DNA of 40,356 bases from Candidatus Woesearchaeota archaeon. Its GTDB lineage: Archaea > Nanobdellota > Nanobdellia > Woesearchaeales > ARS49. Location of the stretch: contig JACQMY010000012.1 in the NCBI GenBank assembly GCA_016203305.1, positions 1-40,356 of the forward strand, in the 5' to 3' direction. The position numbers and the translations under genes are program-made. Below, one piece after another: positions 1-8,305 of this stretch. Position 1 is the first letter of the stretch; the number at the start of each line of letters is the position of its first letter. The notes beneath the pieces were generated by a model that was not told where the DNA came from, did no database searches, and worked only from the letters and a program-made list of their open reading frames with translations.

Positions 1-143
1 ATCGATATTAGTTAACATTTTGGCCCAAGCGGACCACATGGTCTCTTTTACGAATGAACCGTATACTAGTTTGGGCGCGACGTATATACTGGAGAAGGTT
101 AATCAATTACGGTACTATACACTGCGACATAAATATCACAACA

Positions 144-152
144 TTTATATAC
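144..152 (+). promoter_or_regulatory. TATA box of the Fis-like regulator gene
   Basis: TTTATATAC is centred about 27 bases before the ATG at 175, the archaeal spacing for a leaderless transcript. The stretch TATATACTGGAGA also occurs at about 92-104, so the promoter region carries a short direct repeat. Bases 1-143 hold no gene I can support. Confidence 0.6.
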
Positions 153-174
153 TGGAGAGTACGACAAAAATGTC

Positions 175-825
175 ATGCAAGAGAATGAATTAGAAACTAT
201 CGTCGAGAATAAGGTAAAGCCATTGCTGGAACGGGCAATGCATGATAATCTTGGAATAACGATTGCGGAACTGGAAACTGATATTTCCGACCGTTTGAAG
301 AGAAGCGTTTTAATGGATTTTGATGTTGATACAAGTGTTAAGTTCAAGGAGGCAAAGAGGCGTCTCAAGCACGAGTATGTTGCTCGTTTGCTCAGGCTTA
401 ATTTTGGTAATGTTGCTGATGTTGCGCGTGTTGCCGAGGTTGACAGGAGGAGCATTCATCGTATTGTTGCTGACATGCGTGTGAATGTTGCGCAGTTGCG
501 TGAGAGAAAGGGTGAATATTTGAAGCAGCAGGTTAAAGGTATCATCGAAGAAACCTTGGAGCATTACAAACCTGCTCTTAACCCAAGAAAGTATGAGGCG
601 TTCTATAGAAAGGCACCAGAGTTGTCAGACAACATAATAAAGCAGTTGCCTGAGCGTCCGAAGTCATTGAAGGAAGCCGAGAGAGAGTTTGAAACCAACT
701 ATCTAACAAAAGCTTTGTTGGAGAATGACGGAAACATATCGAAAACTGCTAGAAGAATAGGTTTGCGTTTTGAAACTTTGCATAGGAAGTTGAAACAGCT
801 TAACATGAACGCAAAGTTGCAGTGA
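175..825 (+). CDS. DNA-binding protein with two Fis-type helix-turn-helix units
   Basis: This 216-residue protein is probably a transcription regulator. Residues about 165-211 match the C-terminal Fis-type helix-turn-helix of bacterial NtrC-class activators, with the pattern LLENDGNISKTARRIGL followed by the recognition helix. Residues about 57-103 have the same layout (LLRLNFGNVADVARVAEVD), so the unit appears twice, joined by a charged helical linker. There is no AAA+ ATPase or receiver domain. The start is set by a TATA box 27 bases upstream; a second ATG at 170 is out of frame. The gene is convergent with the next one and overlaps its end by 26 bases. The fold assignment is by sequence pattern; the regulated genes are unknown. 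Confidence 0.72.
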   Translation: MQENELETIVENKVKPLLERAMHDNLGITIAELETDISDRLKRSVLMDFDVDTSVKFKEAKRRLKHEYVARLLRLNFGNVADVARVAEVDRRSIHRIVADMRVNVAQLRERKGEYLKQQVKGIIEETLEHYKPALNPRKYEAFYRKAPELSDNIIKQLPERPKSLKEAEREFETNYLTKALLENDGNISKTARRIGLRFETLHRKLKQLNMNAKLQ

Positions 826-1153
826 TTCCTGCTCCTAATCCGCCAAGTACTAAATCTTTCACAGTATCAAAAACGCCGGGCTGCAATAAATCGGAAGTAA
901 ACGGGTCCATTATGTATTCAAATATTTCCCATCCTGTTGCTATTATGAGCGAGAACATGACAACAAAGAGGACTTTTTCCTTGCCTGTGAGTTTGTCGTC
1001 AAACAATTGTGTGAACATCATTCCAAGTGTTATTCCCCCGATGAAGTGCATGACGCTGTCAAACCAGGGTATGAATTCGTAAAATCCTGCTTGCAGGAGT
1101 ATTGCGTGAGCCGCTAAAAGAATTATTGGCGGAAGGAATGGTTTGATGCGCAT
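800..1153 (-). CDS. small multipass membrane protein, YjdF/DUF2238-like
   Basis: A 117-residue protein with about four hydrophobic segments. It carries DSVMHFIGG near residue 32, WEIFEY near 75 and DTVKDLVLGGLGAG near the end. The spacing of these acidic and His residues within membrane helices resembles the YjdF (DUF2238) family, here in a short form. The function of that family is not established. The 3' end overlaps the end of the convergent Fis-like gene. I see no clear Shine-Dalgarno site. The family link is moderate; the membrane location is clear. Confidence 0.62.
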   Translation of the reverse strand: MRIKPFLPPIILLAAHAILLQAGFYEFIPWFDSVMHFIGGITLGMMFTQLFDDKLTGKEKVLFVVMFSLIIATGWEIFEYIMDPFTSDLLQPGVFDTVKDLVLGGLGAGITATLRSC

Positions 1154-1188
1154 AAGCGGGGGCGAAAGAGATTGATTTAGGAGGTTTG

Positions 1189-1536
1189 CTATTTCGGATC
1201 TCGAACTCGGCTTGCGAGTTCTTGTGCGAGTTCTTCTAGTTCGCGTTCGTTAAGCGGCCAGCGAACATGTGCGATGTCCCTTTTTACAGTTTCATCTGCA
1301 GGTTGTTCAACAACAAGCTCAGTTTGCCTCAGATTTCTGTACAAGGGTGCAATGCCTGGTTTTGCGAACTTCATGCCTTGCGCGAGTGTTTGTAAATCAG
1401 GCGCGTTAAATGATTTTGCTTCTTCACACGCTGTCTTGAATCCATACCTGACTTCTTCTTTGTTGCGTCCGACTACTTGAGTAAGTCTGTATACTGTTCC
1501 CAAATAATTATCCGCAAATGATTCTTCGAGTGCCAT
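1189..1536 (-). CDS. hypothetical protein, 115 residues
   Basis: A soluble, largely helical, charged protein that I do not recognise. It has no signal peptide, membrane segment or metal motif. It starts six bases after the stop of the upstream lipoprotein gene on the same strand with no visible Shine-Dalgarno site, so it is probably translated from the same transcript. A link to the lipoprotein is inferred only from this spacing. Confidence 0.6.
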   Translation of the reverse strand: MALEESFADNYLGTVYRLTQVVGRNKEEVRYGFKTACEEAKSFNAPDLQTLAQGMKFAKPGIAPLYRNLRQTELVVEQPADETVKRDIAHVRWPLNERELEELAQELASRVRDPK

Positions 1537-1542
1537 AAAAAA

Positions 1543-2742
1543 TTAGTTGAAGCTTCCGGCTCCGAATATTGGCGCTCTGTTGTTGTCCTTTACAGATACG
1601 ATGACGTCGAGTTTTGCTTCATTGCCAGATGAGTCTCGTGCTGTTATGGTGACTTTGTGGTTGCCCGCGTCTTCGTAGGTTGTCAGTCTTGTTTCGCTGC
1701 TCATCCAGCCAGTGTACGAGATTCGCACTTCGTCTCCTTCTGGATCGCTGACTGTTGGCGTTAGTGTGACCGTTTCGCCTTCTTCTATTTCGATCGGGCT
1801 TGCCAGGTCGATGGTTGGTGCTCTGTTTACAGCTTCAACAACCACGTGGACTGTTCCGGAGATTCCTTCTTGTCCATCTGTTGCTGTGAACGTCAGGTCG
1901 TATTCGCCAGCATCTCCCAATTCTGGTGTCCAGGTTCCGTTTGCATTTAGCGGCTCGTCAAATGTGTATTTGACCGTGTCGCCATCTGGATCTTTTGCTG
2001 CTGGTTTGACTATTACGCGTTGTCCTTCTTTGACTTTTATTTCATCTAGTTCGAAGACTTGTGGTGGTCTGTTGACGTTTTTGACTGCAACAATGACTTC
2101 TTTTGTTGTTATTGCTGTTCCGTCGCTTGCTGTTAGCACGACCTTGTGCAGTCCGCTGTCGTCATAGCTTGCTTCTTTTGTCGGGCCTGTCATCCAGCCG
2201 GTGTATGATAGGTTGACGTTATCTCCATCTGCGTCCGTGATGTTGGGCTCGATTGTGATGGTCTCTCCTTCATTGACTTCGATTGGTTCTGCTAGCTCTA
2301 TCGTTGGTGCTTTGTTTCTAGGATTGACAACAACTAGTACTTGTTGTGCGACTGTGTTCGTGCCGTCCGACGCTGTGATTGTTACGACATATTCTCCTGC
2401 GTCTCCTTCTGCTGTTTTCCAGAATCCTTTTTCGTTTAGCGGAGTTGTGAACGTGTACGAGATTGGGTCTCCATCAGGGTCTACTGCTTTTAGGTTTGGA
2501 AAGCTTACTGTTTCTCCTTCTGTTACTTCTTTTCTTGGAAGGTCTTTTGCGCTTGCTTTTGGCTCTTCCGCTGGCGCTTCTATTGTCTCATTTTCGGGGG
2601 TTTCAGTTGTTGTTTGATTTTCAGCTTCAATAATAGTGACTGTTTCAGTGATTGTAGTGGTATTATTCTGTGTTCTGGCAGGCAGTGCTGGTGCGCACGC
2701 GATTAGAATTGCCAGGATTGCGATGATTGCGAGTTTCTTCAT
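1543..2742 (-). CDS. secreted lipoprotein with tandem Ig/cadherin-like repeats
   Basis: A 399-residue surface protein. It begins with a hydrophobic signal segment ending in a lipobox-like LIACAP (Cys at about residue 16), so it is probably lipid-anchored outside the membrane. A Thr/Glu-rich linker (about 25-65) is followed by four repeats of about 80 residues. Each has an acidic D-x-D/E-G-D turn (for example DPDGDPISY, DADGDNVNL) and a GEY/GxHxVxxTAxD segment, typical of Ca-binding PKD/cadherin-like or Tandem-95-type repeats. Repeats 1 and 3 resemble each other, as do 2 and 4, suggesting duplication of a pair. A run of G's in the leader (AGGGGGG) is a strong ribosome-binding site, and a TATA box at about 2802-2810 implies a leader of roughly 40 bases. 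The partner or ligand is unknown. Confidence 0.8.
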   Translation of the reverse strand: MKKLAIIAILAILIACAPALPARTQNNTTTITETVTIIEAENQTTTETPENETIEAPAEEPKASAKDLPRKEVTEGETVSFPNLKAVDPDGDPISYTFTTPLNEKGFWKTAEGDAGEYVVTITASDGTNTVAQQVLVVVNPRNKAPTIELAEPIEVNEGETITIEPNITDADGDNVNLSYTGWMTGPTKEASYDDSGLHKVVLTASDGTAITTKEVIVAVKNVNRPPQVFELDEIKVKEGQRVIVKPAAKDPDGDTVKYTFDEPLNANGTWTPELGDAGEYDLTFTATDGQEGISGTVHVVVEAVNRAPTIDLASPIEIEEGETVTLTPTVSDPEGDEVRISYTGWMSSETRLTTYEDAGNHKVTITARDSSGNEAKLDVIVSVKDNNRAPIFGAGSFN

Positions 2743-2842
2743 GGAATGTTCCCCCCTATTTTTCGGTAAATATTTCTGTTACTATTTCGCAATGCTAAAC
2801 CTTATTTAAACTTTTACATGGTGAAAGATATATACTCCCAAA

Positions 2843-3379
2843 CTACTTTTCGACTGTTCGAGAAAGTCCGAGAAGGAATAGTGCTGTGAGCATTGCATGT
2901 CCTGCTATTGCAATGGCATACGTGCGGAAGAAAGTGAAAGGGTAGTATTGGATTAACGTGCTGTTTGGCGGGAAAATCCAGTTTCCATTTGGAAAGAATA
3001 TGTGGTGGAAGTTTGTGAAGATGATGTCGAATGGAATGACTGCTGAGACGCCCAGTATCGGGCTGAGCAGTAAGGTGCCGTTTAGAGTTATCGTCATGAA
3101 GTGTTGTCTTTGTGAATATAGTATGGCAATTGTTGCCAAAAGTAATATGAGTGCTATCCATATGACTATTTTCACATCGCGCAAGTGTGCTTGTTCTTGG
3201 CTTGTGAAGACTTGCGGCATGCTGTTTGTTCCCCAAAAGTACTGCAATAGTTGTTGTGTTGCAGGGACTGCTTTTTCATCTAGCAAACTGAGTGTGAAGT
3301 TTTGATCTGCGAACAGTATTGCAAAGCTGAATAGCAGGCAGAATATTGGGAATGCTATTGTTGGTATTGTTGATTTCAT
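2843..3379 (-). CDS. DUF1461/TIGR01906 membrane protein, Lit-like
   Basis: A 178-residue protein with about four membrane helices. It has the hallmarks of the DUF1461/TIGR01906 family: FTSQEQAHLRDVK (His at about 65) and FDIIFTNFHHIFFPNGNW (His at about 125-126). The bacterial lipoprotein intramolecular transacylase Lit belongs to this family and uses two conserved His residues, so this protein could modify lipoprotein lipids (inference). It lies between a lipoprotein gene (1543-2742) and metG. Its ATG overlaps the metG stop in an ATGA, so it is translationally coupled to metG. Family membership is well supported; the activity in an archaeon is not. Confidence 0.75.
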   Translation of the reverse strand: MKSTIPTIAFPIFCLLFSFAILFADQNFTLSLLDEKAVPATQQLLQYFWGTNSMPQVFTSQEQAHLRDVKIVIWIALILLLATIAILYSQRQHFMTITLNGTLLLSPILGVSAVIPFDIIFTNFHHIFFPNGNWIFPPNSTLIQYYPFTFFRTYAIAIAGHAMLTALFLLGLSRTVEK

Positions 3380-5415
3380 TTAATTTTCGCGCCGTCCGCA
3401 ATGTCCACGTAGATTGTGCCTGTTTTGGTTTGTAATGGTTTTCCATTGTACGCCGCTTTTTTGTCTTTTGTTGTTATGGTGACTTTTTGAAAGTCTTCAA
3501 TCGTTATTTGTTGTGCTGCAGGCGTTATTCCTTCAACAAATACTTGTTCTCCTGGTTTTGCATTTGGCGCTTCCAGCACGCGTACAACTCCCTCCTTTTC
3601 TGCTGCCAGCATCATTCCTTGGCTTTCTACTCCGCGCAGTTGTGCGGGCTTTAGGTTGCTTATGAACACTATTTGTTTGCTTAAGAGTTCTTCTGGTTTA
3701 TAAAATTGTTTGACGCCTGCGACGATTTGTTTTCTCTCTCCTGCATCCAGGGTTAGTACGTACAGTTTGTCTGCGTTGGGATGGTTTTCAACTTTTTCAA
3801 TCCGTGCTACTTTCAGGTTGAGCATTGCAAAGCTATTGACTGTTGGCTGTTGGCCAGTGGTCTTCGCAATAGCTAATAGCGAAGGGCTAACTGTCTTTTG
3901 CTCAATCTTTTTGAACAATATCTGTGCTTGCGCGAGTGTTCCTTTTGTTTTTTTGGCGAACTTTGCGTCTTTCAGCTTGCCGAGCGGTTGGCCGATTTGG
4001 CAGGCTATTTTTTCAGCGCTTGCTGGTGTGACTGGCCAGGTTAGAATTGAGATCATTCGCAAATGTTCCACTAGTGTGTACAAAATTGTTGCAAGTCTTT
4101 CTGGGTCATTTGTTTGTTTCCAAGGTTCTGTGTCATTGCAGTACTTGTTGCAAGCGTTTATGTAGTTCCAGACTTTCTCGACAACATGGTGCCATTGGTA
4201 TTTCTCCATCAACGTGTTGAGTTCCTGCAAGTCTGGTATTGACTTTTCAAGCGATTTCTCTTTCTCGGTGAGCGTTCCACATACTGGTATGTTTCCGTGG
4301 AAGTTTTTCTGAATTAGCACGGTTGTTCGTTGCAAAAGGTTGCCTAATGCATCTGCGAGTTCTGAGTTGTTGCGCGCAATTAACGTTTTTTCCGAGAAGT
4401 CTCCGTCTTGTCCTGCTGGTACGTCCCGCAGAAGAGTGTAGCGCAGAGGGTCGGTTCCGTATTTCTCAATTACTGCCATTGGGTCAACAACGTTTCCTAA
4501 GGTTTTTGACATTTTTTGTCCGTCTACTGTTAGGAATCCGTGGCAGTATACTGTTTTTGGAAGTGGAACTTCTGCTGCCAGCAGAATGGCTGGCCAGATT
4601 ACTGTGTGAAACCAGGCTATGTCCTTGCCAATCAAGTGGTGTGCGTTGTTCCAGTATTTTTGGAATTTTTTGGTTGGATACGCGATTCCACTGATATAAT
4701 TTAGCAGCGCATCAAACCAGACGTAGATTATGTGTTTTTTAGTGCTTGCTGTAGTCGTGATTTCTTTTGGAACTGGTATTCCCCATGTGAAGTTTGCGCG
4801 TGAAATGCTTAAGTCTTGTAGTGGTTCTTGTAGTCTTTGGAGGATCTCATTGCGTTTTGATTCTGGCCGTATGAACTCTGGGTGTTGTTCGATGTGTTGT
4901 TTTATTTGTTGGTGGAATTTTGATAGCTTAAAGAAGTAGCTTTCTTCTTTGACATGCTCTGGTGCTTTCAAATGGTCTGGGCAAAGACCGTTTTTGAGTT
5001 CTTTTTCTGTTTTGAATGATTCGCATCCTGTGCAGTATAGTCCTTCATATGTTCCAAAGTAGACGTTGTCTTTGCTGTTGACTTTTTTGAGTATTTCTAT
5101 TGCTGTCTTGACGTGCTTTTTGTCTGTTGTTCTTATGAATGCGTTATTTGATAGTGTTAGTGCGGTGCATAGTTTTTGGAAGTGTGCAGACATGTCGTCA
5201 ACAAAGTGTTTTGGAGTTTTTCCTGCTTCTTTTGCTGCTTTCTCAATTTTTTGCCCGTGCTCGTCTGTTCCTGTGAGGAAGAAGACATCTTCTCCTTGGA
5301 GCGTGTGCCATCGCGCGATCATGTCTGCCACTATTTTCTCATACGCGTGCCCGATATGGGGCTTGGCATTAGGATAATCTATCGCTGTAGTGATGTAAAA
5401 TGGCGTTTTCGGCAT
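3376..5415 (-). CDS. metG: methionyl-tRNA synthetase
   Basis: Charges tRNA-Met with methionine in the cytosol. It is 679 residues from the start I choose. The class I catalytic core shows HIGH at about 20-23 and KMSKT at about 300. A zinc-binding insert has Cys pairs (CTGC and GLCPDH) near 125-145. The anticodon-binding helical domain follows. After about residue 525 comes an EMAPII/Trbp111-type tRNA-binding domain (VARIEKVENHPNADKL, then SNLKPAQLRGVESQGM). The frame is open for 51 more codons upstream, but that stretch lies in an intergenic hairpin. A TATA box (TTTATAAA at about 5437-5444) sits 25 bases before the ATG at 5415, so the mRNA is probably leaderless. It forms an operon with the downstream DUF1461 gene. 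Confidence 0.96.
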   Translation of the reverse strand: MPKTPFYITTAIDYPNAKPHIGHAYEKIVADMIARWHTLQGEDVFFLTGTDEHGQKIEKAAKEAGKTPKHFVDDMSAHFQKLCTALTLSNNAFIRTTDKKHVKTAIEILKKVNSKDNVYFGTYEGLYCTGCESFKTEKELKNGLCPDHLKAPEHVKEESYFFKLSKFHQQIKQHIEQHPEFIRPESKRNEILQRLQEPLQDLSISRANFTWGIPVPKEITTTASTKKHIIYVWFDALLNYISGIAYPTKKFQKYWNNAHHLIGKDIAWFHTVIWPAILLAAEVPLPKTVYCHGFLTVDGQKMSKTLGNVVDPMAVIEKYGTDPLRYTLLRDVPAGQDGDFSEKTLIARNNSELADALGNLLQRTTVLIQKNFHGNIPVCGTLTEKEKSLEKSIPDLQELNTLMEKYQWHHVVEKVWNYINACNKYCNDTEPWKQTNDPERLATILYTLVEHLRMISILTWPVTPASAEKIACQIGQPLGKLKDAKFAKKTKGTLAQAQILFKKIEQKTVSPSLLAIAKTTGQQPTVNSFAMLNLKVARIEKVENHPNADKLYVLTLDAGERKQIVAGVKQFYKPEELLSKQIVFISNLKPAQLRGVESQGMMLAAEKEGVVRVLEAPNAKPGEQVFVEGITPAAQQITIEDFQKVTITTKDKKAAYNGKPLQTKTGTIYVDIADGAKIK

Positions 5416-5470
5416 GTTTCTGGAAGAAGGAAGATGGTTTATAAAGCTTGTCAACTGTTTTAGCAACTGT

Positions 5471-5659
5471 TTGAGTGTCGGAACTCCACTCGTGTGTTCA
5501 CGAGTGGTTAGCGAAGCGCGCAGCATCACTCGTTGACTCGTGGAGTTCCGAGCACGCTCAAAAACCACCGCTATTTGCTATTGCTCGCCTGTGGCGACCA
5601 TCATGCCACCGGTCTTGAGCGAGCGTAGCGAGCGATGACCGGTGGTTTTTGACGCTCAA
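5471..5659. repeat. double stem-loop intergenic element A
   Basis: Two adjacent hairpins between the Ham1-like gene and metG. Stem 1 pairs CGGAACTCCAC (5479-5489) with GTGGAGTTCCG (5540-5550). Stem 2 pairs AAAAACCACCG (5560-5570) with the complementary arm ending at about 5650; nested GGTC/GACC pairing lies inside it. The linker is GAGCACGCTC (about 5549-5559). The outer flanks TTGAGTGTC and GACGCTCAA can also pair, giving a three-way-junction shape. It belongs to the same family as the elements near 12.9, 17.5, 26.1 and 27.9 kb. Confidence 0.7.
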
Positions 5660-6348
5660 CGGTTTATGTATATCCATCGTGCGATATCTGTACATGGTTG
5701 GTAAAGTCGTTTTTCCCACTCTTTGCATTCGTCGGGTGGCATTTCTGCAAGGGTTCTTTTTTCTCCGCGCGGCATGAATATTAGGTATATTTGAGACCAG
5801 TGATCATAGCGTAGCGAATCCCTGATTGCCTTTTCATCAATGTCTGCGAACTTGAGCTTTTTCAGTCCGGTATTCCTTCTTATTACATCCAACACGTGAG
5901 CCATCGGTGCTATTTTTCCATCAATGCTTGATTCTCTGTACTCTGGGTTGTAGCCTCCTTTGCAGCCGGGATGCTGTTGGTGGTACATGCCTCGGTCGGT
6001 ATACGCTACACCGACTCGGAACGTGCATGTGCGTTTTTGACCTTCAAGATAGCGTACGATTCTTTGCATTCCAAGAGTTCTTAGTGTTGAGGTTATGTGA
6101 ATTCCCGGAAATCCGCCGAGCGCATCGATTTCTAATGAGCTGTCCATGACCATGCATGCGCGTTCTACTGCTTGGTATGCATAGACTGCTTTTTCTTTCA
6201 CTACTCGTTCGAGTGCGCCTGTGCGCTGTAAGAGCGGGGCATTTGGCGGGATGAGTTCAATTGGCTGCTTGCCATCAACGGTGAAAAATCCTTGTGCAAG
6301 TTCGAACTTTATTGCATTTTTTGTTGCAAAGACAACTTGTCGCCCCAT
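5656..6348 (-). CDS. Ham1/RdgB-like XTP/dITP pyrophosphatase
   Basis: Probably cleans the nucleotide pool by hydrolysing non-canonical purine triphosphates such as ITP and XTP. The 230-residue protein opens with the family's substrate loop FATKNAIKFELAQ (residues 7-19), then VVKEKAVYAY, then MVMDSSLEIDALGGFPG, the metal and base-binding segment. It ends with a family-like IFMPRGEKRTLAEMPPDE stretch. It is longer and more divergent than the usual 185-200 residues, with an insert around HQQHPGCKGGYN. A TATA-like CTTAAAAAAG about 26 bases upstream supports a leaderless start. The exact substrate is inferred from the family. Confidence 0.82.
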   Translation of the reverse strand: MGRQVVFATKNAIKFELAQGFFTVDGKQPIELIPPNAPLLQRTGALERVVKEKAVYAYQAVERACMVMDSSLEIDALGGFPGIHITSTLRTLGMQRIVRYLEGQKRTCTFRVGVAYTDRGMYHQQHPGCKGGYNPEYRESSIDGKIAPMAHVLDVIRRNTGLKKLKFADIDEKAIRDSLRYDHWSQIYLIFMPRGEKRTLAEMPPDECKEWEKRLYQPCTDIARWIYINR

Positions 6349-6393
6349 GTGTTTGTCGGGTTGTGATTCTTTTTTAAGAATTTGTAGACTGTA

Positions 6394-7053
6394 CTATCTT
6401 CTTCTGAAGAATTTCGCTTGGCGTGCGAGTTCTTCTTCCAAGGCAGGTTCTTGGTTTACAACGATGTAGCCAAGTGGCAAGGGGTCTGTTGCCGTTGATC
6501 TGTGACCAAATGTTTCGTAGAGGAGTGATGTCGGGTGCAAATGCATATGGTGTACGATTGCAACAACTGGTATTCTTTCGGCGTAGGCGCTACGTATTGC
6601 TTGTCCGAGGAAGAGTTGGCGCAGCGGTTGTGCAATGGCTTCTTCTATGACTGTTGGATTCTCTGTTGTCATTGCGTTGCGTAGCTCTCCTGCTGCTTTG
6701 TATGCTGCTTTTTCGAGAGGTCCTGTTGGCAGTTTTCCTGTGCGGAGTTCTAGTGTTTGCTCGAGTCCGTGTTTTTGTCTGAATGCTCTGAAGTATGCTT
6801 CTCTCCAGCCTTTTAGCCGGGCGGTTGTCGTGCGTTCGAGGTCGCCTATTGGGGAATCAGTGTATAGTTCGTGTACCAAAATTCTTGGTTCTAGTGCATA
6901 GATGAGTTCTAATTGTGCCGCGGCATGCTCGGCGTTGTTCGGCATTTCTCCGATTACTGCAACTTCTATCGGACGTGCTTGTACTCGGTCTTCACAATGG
7001 CGGAATCCGTATTTGTTTCTGCGCGCCCATTGTTTGACTTGTTCAAGGTCCAT
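6394..7053 (-). CDS. conserved hypothetical protein, possible ChaN/EreA/TraB-like fold
   Basis: A 219-residue soluble protein. Residues about 28-55 read EVAVIGEMPNNAEH, then LIYALEPRILVHE, and near residue 168 there is HHMHLHP. A glutamate right after an aliphatic strand (GE), then another acidic residue after the next strand (HE) and late His residues recall the erythromycin-esterase/ChaN/TraB superfamily. The match is weak and I would not assign a reaction. A TATA box (TTTATATATGG at about 7073-7082) 25 bases upstream supports the start and lies in the gap after the methyltransferase gene. Confidence 0.6.
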   Translation of the reverse strand: MDLEQVKQWARRNKYGFRHCEDRVQARPIEVAVIGEMPNNAEHAAAQLELIYALEPRILVHELYTDSPIGDLERTTTARLKGWREAYFRAFRQKHGLEQTLELRTGKLPTGPLEKAAYKAAGELRNAMTTENPTVIEEAIAQPLRQLFLGQAIRSAYAERIPVVAIVHHMHLHPTSLLYETFGHRSTATDPLPLGYIVVNQEPALEEELARQAKFFRRR

Positions 7054-7098
7054 TAGCGGTTCGTCAAGTGGGCCATATATAAAGTTACTGGTCGGTGA

Positions 7099-7677
7099 CT
7101 ATTTTCTTGCCACGATGAGGAATTTCCATCTTCCGCCCGTTTTTAGCACGGTAAAGCCAGCACGTTCTAGTTCTTTTCTCATGTCTTTTGCTGAGAAGAC
7201 TCCTTCTGCAGGGCAGGGTGAAAGGTGGAACAGGCGTGGGAATGGTTTACATGCTAAATCGTCGATGTAGAGTTTGCCTCCCGGTTTTAGTACGCGGTAT
7301 AGTTCTTCTATTGCTTTTTTCCATTCTGCGATGTGGTGTATTGTCAGAAAGGAGAATGCTGCGGTAAACGTGTTTGTTTTGTATGCCAGTTTTGTGGCGT
7401 CTGCTTGTTTGTATGTTATTTGTTTTGAGCATAATGGGTGTTTTTTGATTAATTTTTTCGCAATTTTGATTTGTTTGGTGTCGTAATCAGTTGCGATTAT
7501 TTGTGCGCGTGGCAATTTTCTGGCTATTTCCTGGGTTGTTGTTCCTTTGCCGCAGCCGATTTCCAGTACTGGCCCTTTTGTTTGAGTGACGCATTTTAGC
7601 ACGCGCATGGTTTTAATGCGCCAGTAGTCGAAGAATGGGCTGTTGACAAAGATGCGCTCAAGCCAGGGCATTTCCAT
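7099..7677 (-). CDS. class I SAM-dependent methyltransferase
   Basis: A 192-residue Rossmann-fold methyltransferase. Motif I is VLEIGCGKGTTTQEIA at about 37-52, the ribose-binding acidic residue lies in IIATDYD (about 60-66), and a motif IV-like FTAAFSFLTIHHI lies near 105. Next comes the family-typical LYRVLKPGGKLYIDD segment. The acceptor is unknown; the closest pattern is the Methyltransf_11/25 group. A TATA-like AATAAATAG sits at about 7701-7709, overlapping the stop of the upstream Nudix gene. Confidence 0.85.
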   Translation of the reverse strand: MEMPWLERIFVNSPFFDYWRIKTMRVLKCVTQTKGPVLEIGCGKGTTTQEIARKLPRAQIIATDYDTKQIKIAKKLIKKHPLCSKQITYKQADATKLAYKTNTFTAAFSFLTIHHIAEWKKAIEELYRVLKPGGKLYIDDLACKPFPRLFHLSPCPAEGVFSAKDMRKELERAGFTVLKTGGRWKFLIVARK

Positions 7678-7698
7678 AAAAATTCAGAATAAAGTGGA

Positions 7699-8151
7699 CT
7701 ATTTATTCTTAGCGATGTGTAATGCGTGCAACGCCATCTGCCTTGTCGCATCAGGAACGTTTTGTAATTGTGTGATTTCCTCCTCTGTGTACCATTTGAT
7801 GTCCTTGCTTTCGTTGTTGCGTACAAAGTTTGGGTGTTCTACTGTGCCCAGATAGAAGAGCCCGTAGTGATCGTGGTCGCCAACGCTGTGCAAGTTGGCA
7901 TGCAATGGTATGGCGCAGCGTTTGATCTCATCGTTACATGGTGGGTAGTTTGCGTGTTGTTTGAATATGAATTTCAATCCTGTTTCTTCAAAGAATTCGC
8001 GCACAACTGCTTCATCTGGTGTTTCGTTGATTTCAATGTGTCCTCCTGGGAATAGCCATTTGTCTAATTTGGCGTGATGCAACAGGAGGACTTTATTCTC
8101 ATATACTGCGCATCCTGCTGCGGTGAGGTCAACTTTTTGTTGGTTTTTCAT
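7699..8151 (-). CDS. Nudix hydrolase, MutT-like
   Basis: Hydrolyses a nucleoside diphosphate linked to another group; the substrate is unknown. The 150-residue protein has a full Nudix box, GGHIEINETPDEAVVREFFEETGL (described by its key residues G-x5-E-x7-REFFEE-x-G) at about residues 38-60. The start overlaps the end of the zinc-ribbon gene at 8129-8260 by 23 bases in another frame, suggesting coupled translation. Confidence 0.86.
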   Translation of the reverse strand: MKNQQKVDLTAAGCAVYENKVLLLHHAKLDKWLFPGGHIEINETPDEAVVREFFEETGLKFIFKQHANYPPCNDEIKRCAIPLHANLHSVGDHDHYGLFYLGTVEHPNFVRNNESKDIKWYTEEEITQLQNVPDATRQMALHALHIAKNK

Positions 8152-8260
8152 ATCCGCAATCCAGACAAATCAAGACTTTTTTGTTGTCAACAAGGTCAAC
8201 GTGTCCGCTTCCGCATTTTGGGCACTTGTGTTTTGCGTCTGGTTGTGCTGTGTGTACCAT
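8129..8260 (-). CDS. 43-residue zinc-ribbon protein
   Basis: A short gene that has not been crowded out by any larger frame. It encodes 43 residues with two Cys pairs, CPKCGSGH (about 13-20) and CLDCGYE (about 32-38), a classic single zinc ribbon. It may bind nucleic acid or act as a subunit of a larger machine. The stop overlaps the Nudix gene start by 23 bases, so they are probably expressed together. A CTTATACC TATA-like sequence lies about 17 bases upstream, closer than usual. Confidence 0.72.
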   Translation of the reverse strand: MVHTAQPDAKHKCPKCGSGHVDLVDNKKVLICLDCGYEKPTKS

Positions 8261-8305
8261 GACGGTGGTGAAGGTATAAGGGCGAAGGTGTAAGATCTTC
8301 TTCCT

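Noticed and set aside
2-190. Open plus-strand frame through the first 190 bases
   Set aside because: It spans the TATA box and short direct repeats of the next gene, shows no recognisable protein pattern, and its upstream part is outside the window.
5416-5568. N-terminal extension of 51 codons for metG
   Set aside because: It lies in double stem-loop element A and is upstream of the TATA box; MetRS homology starts at the ATG at 5415.
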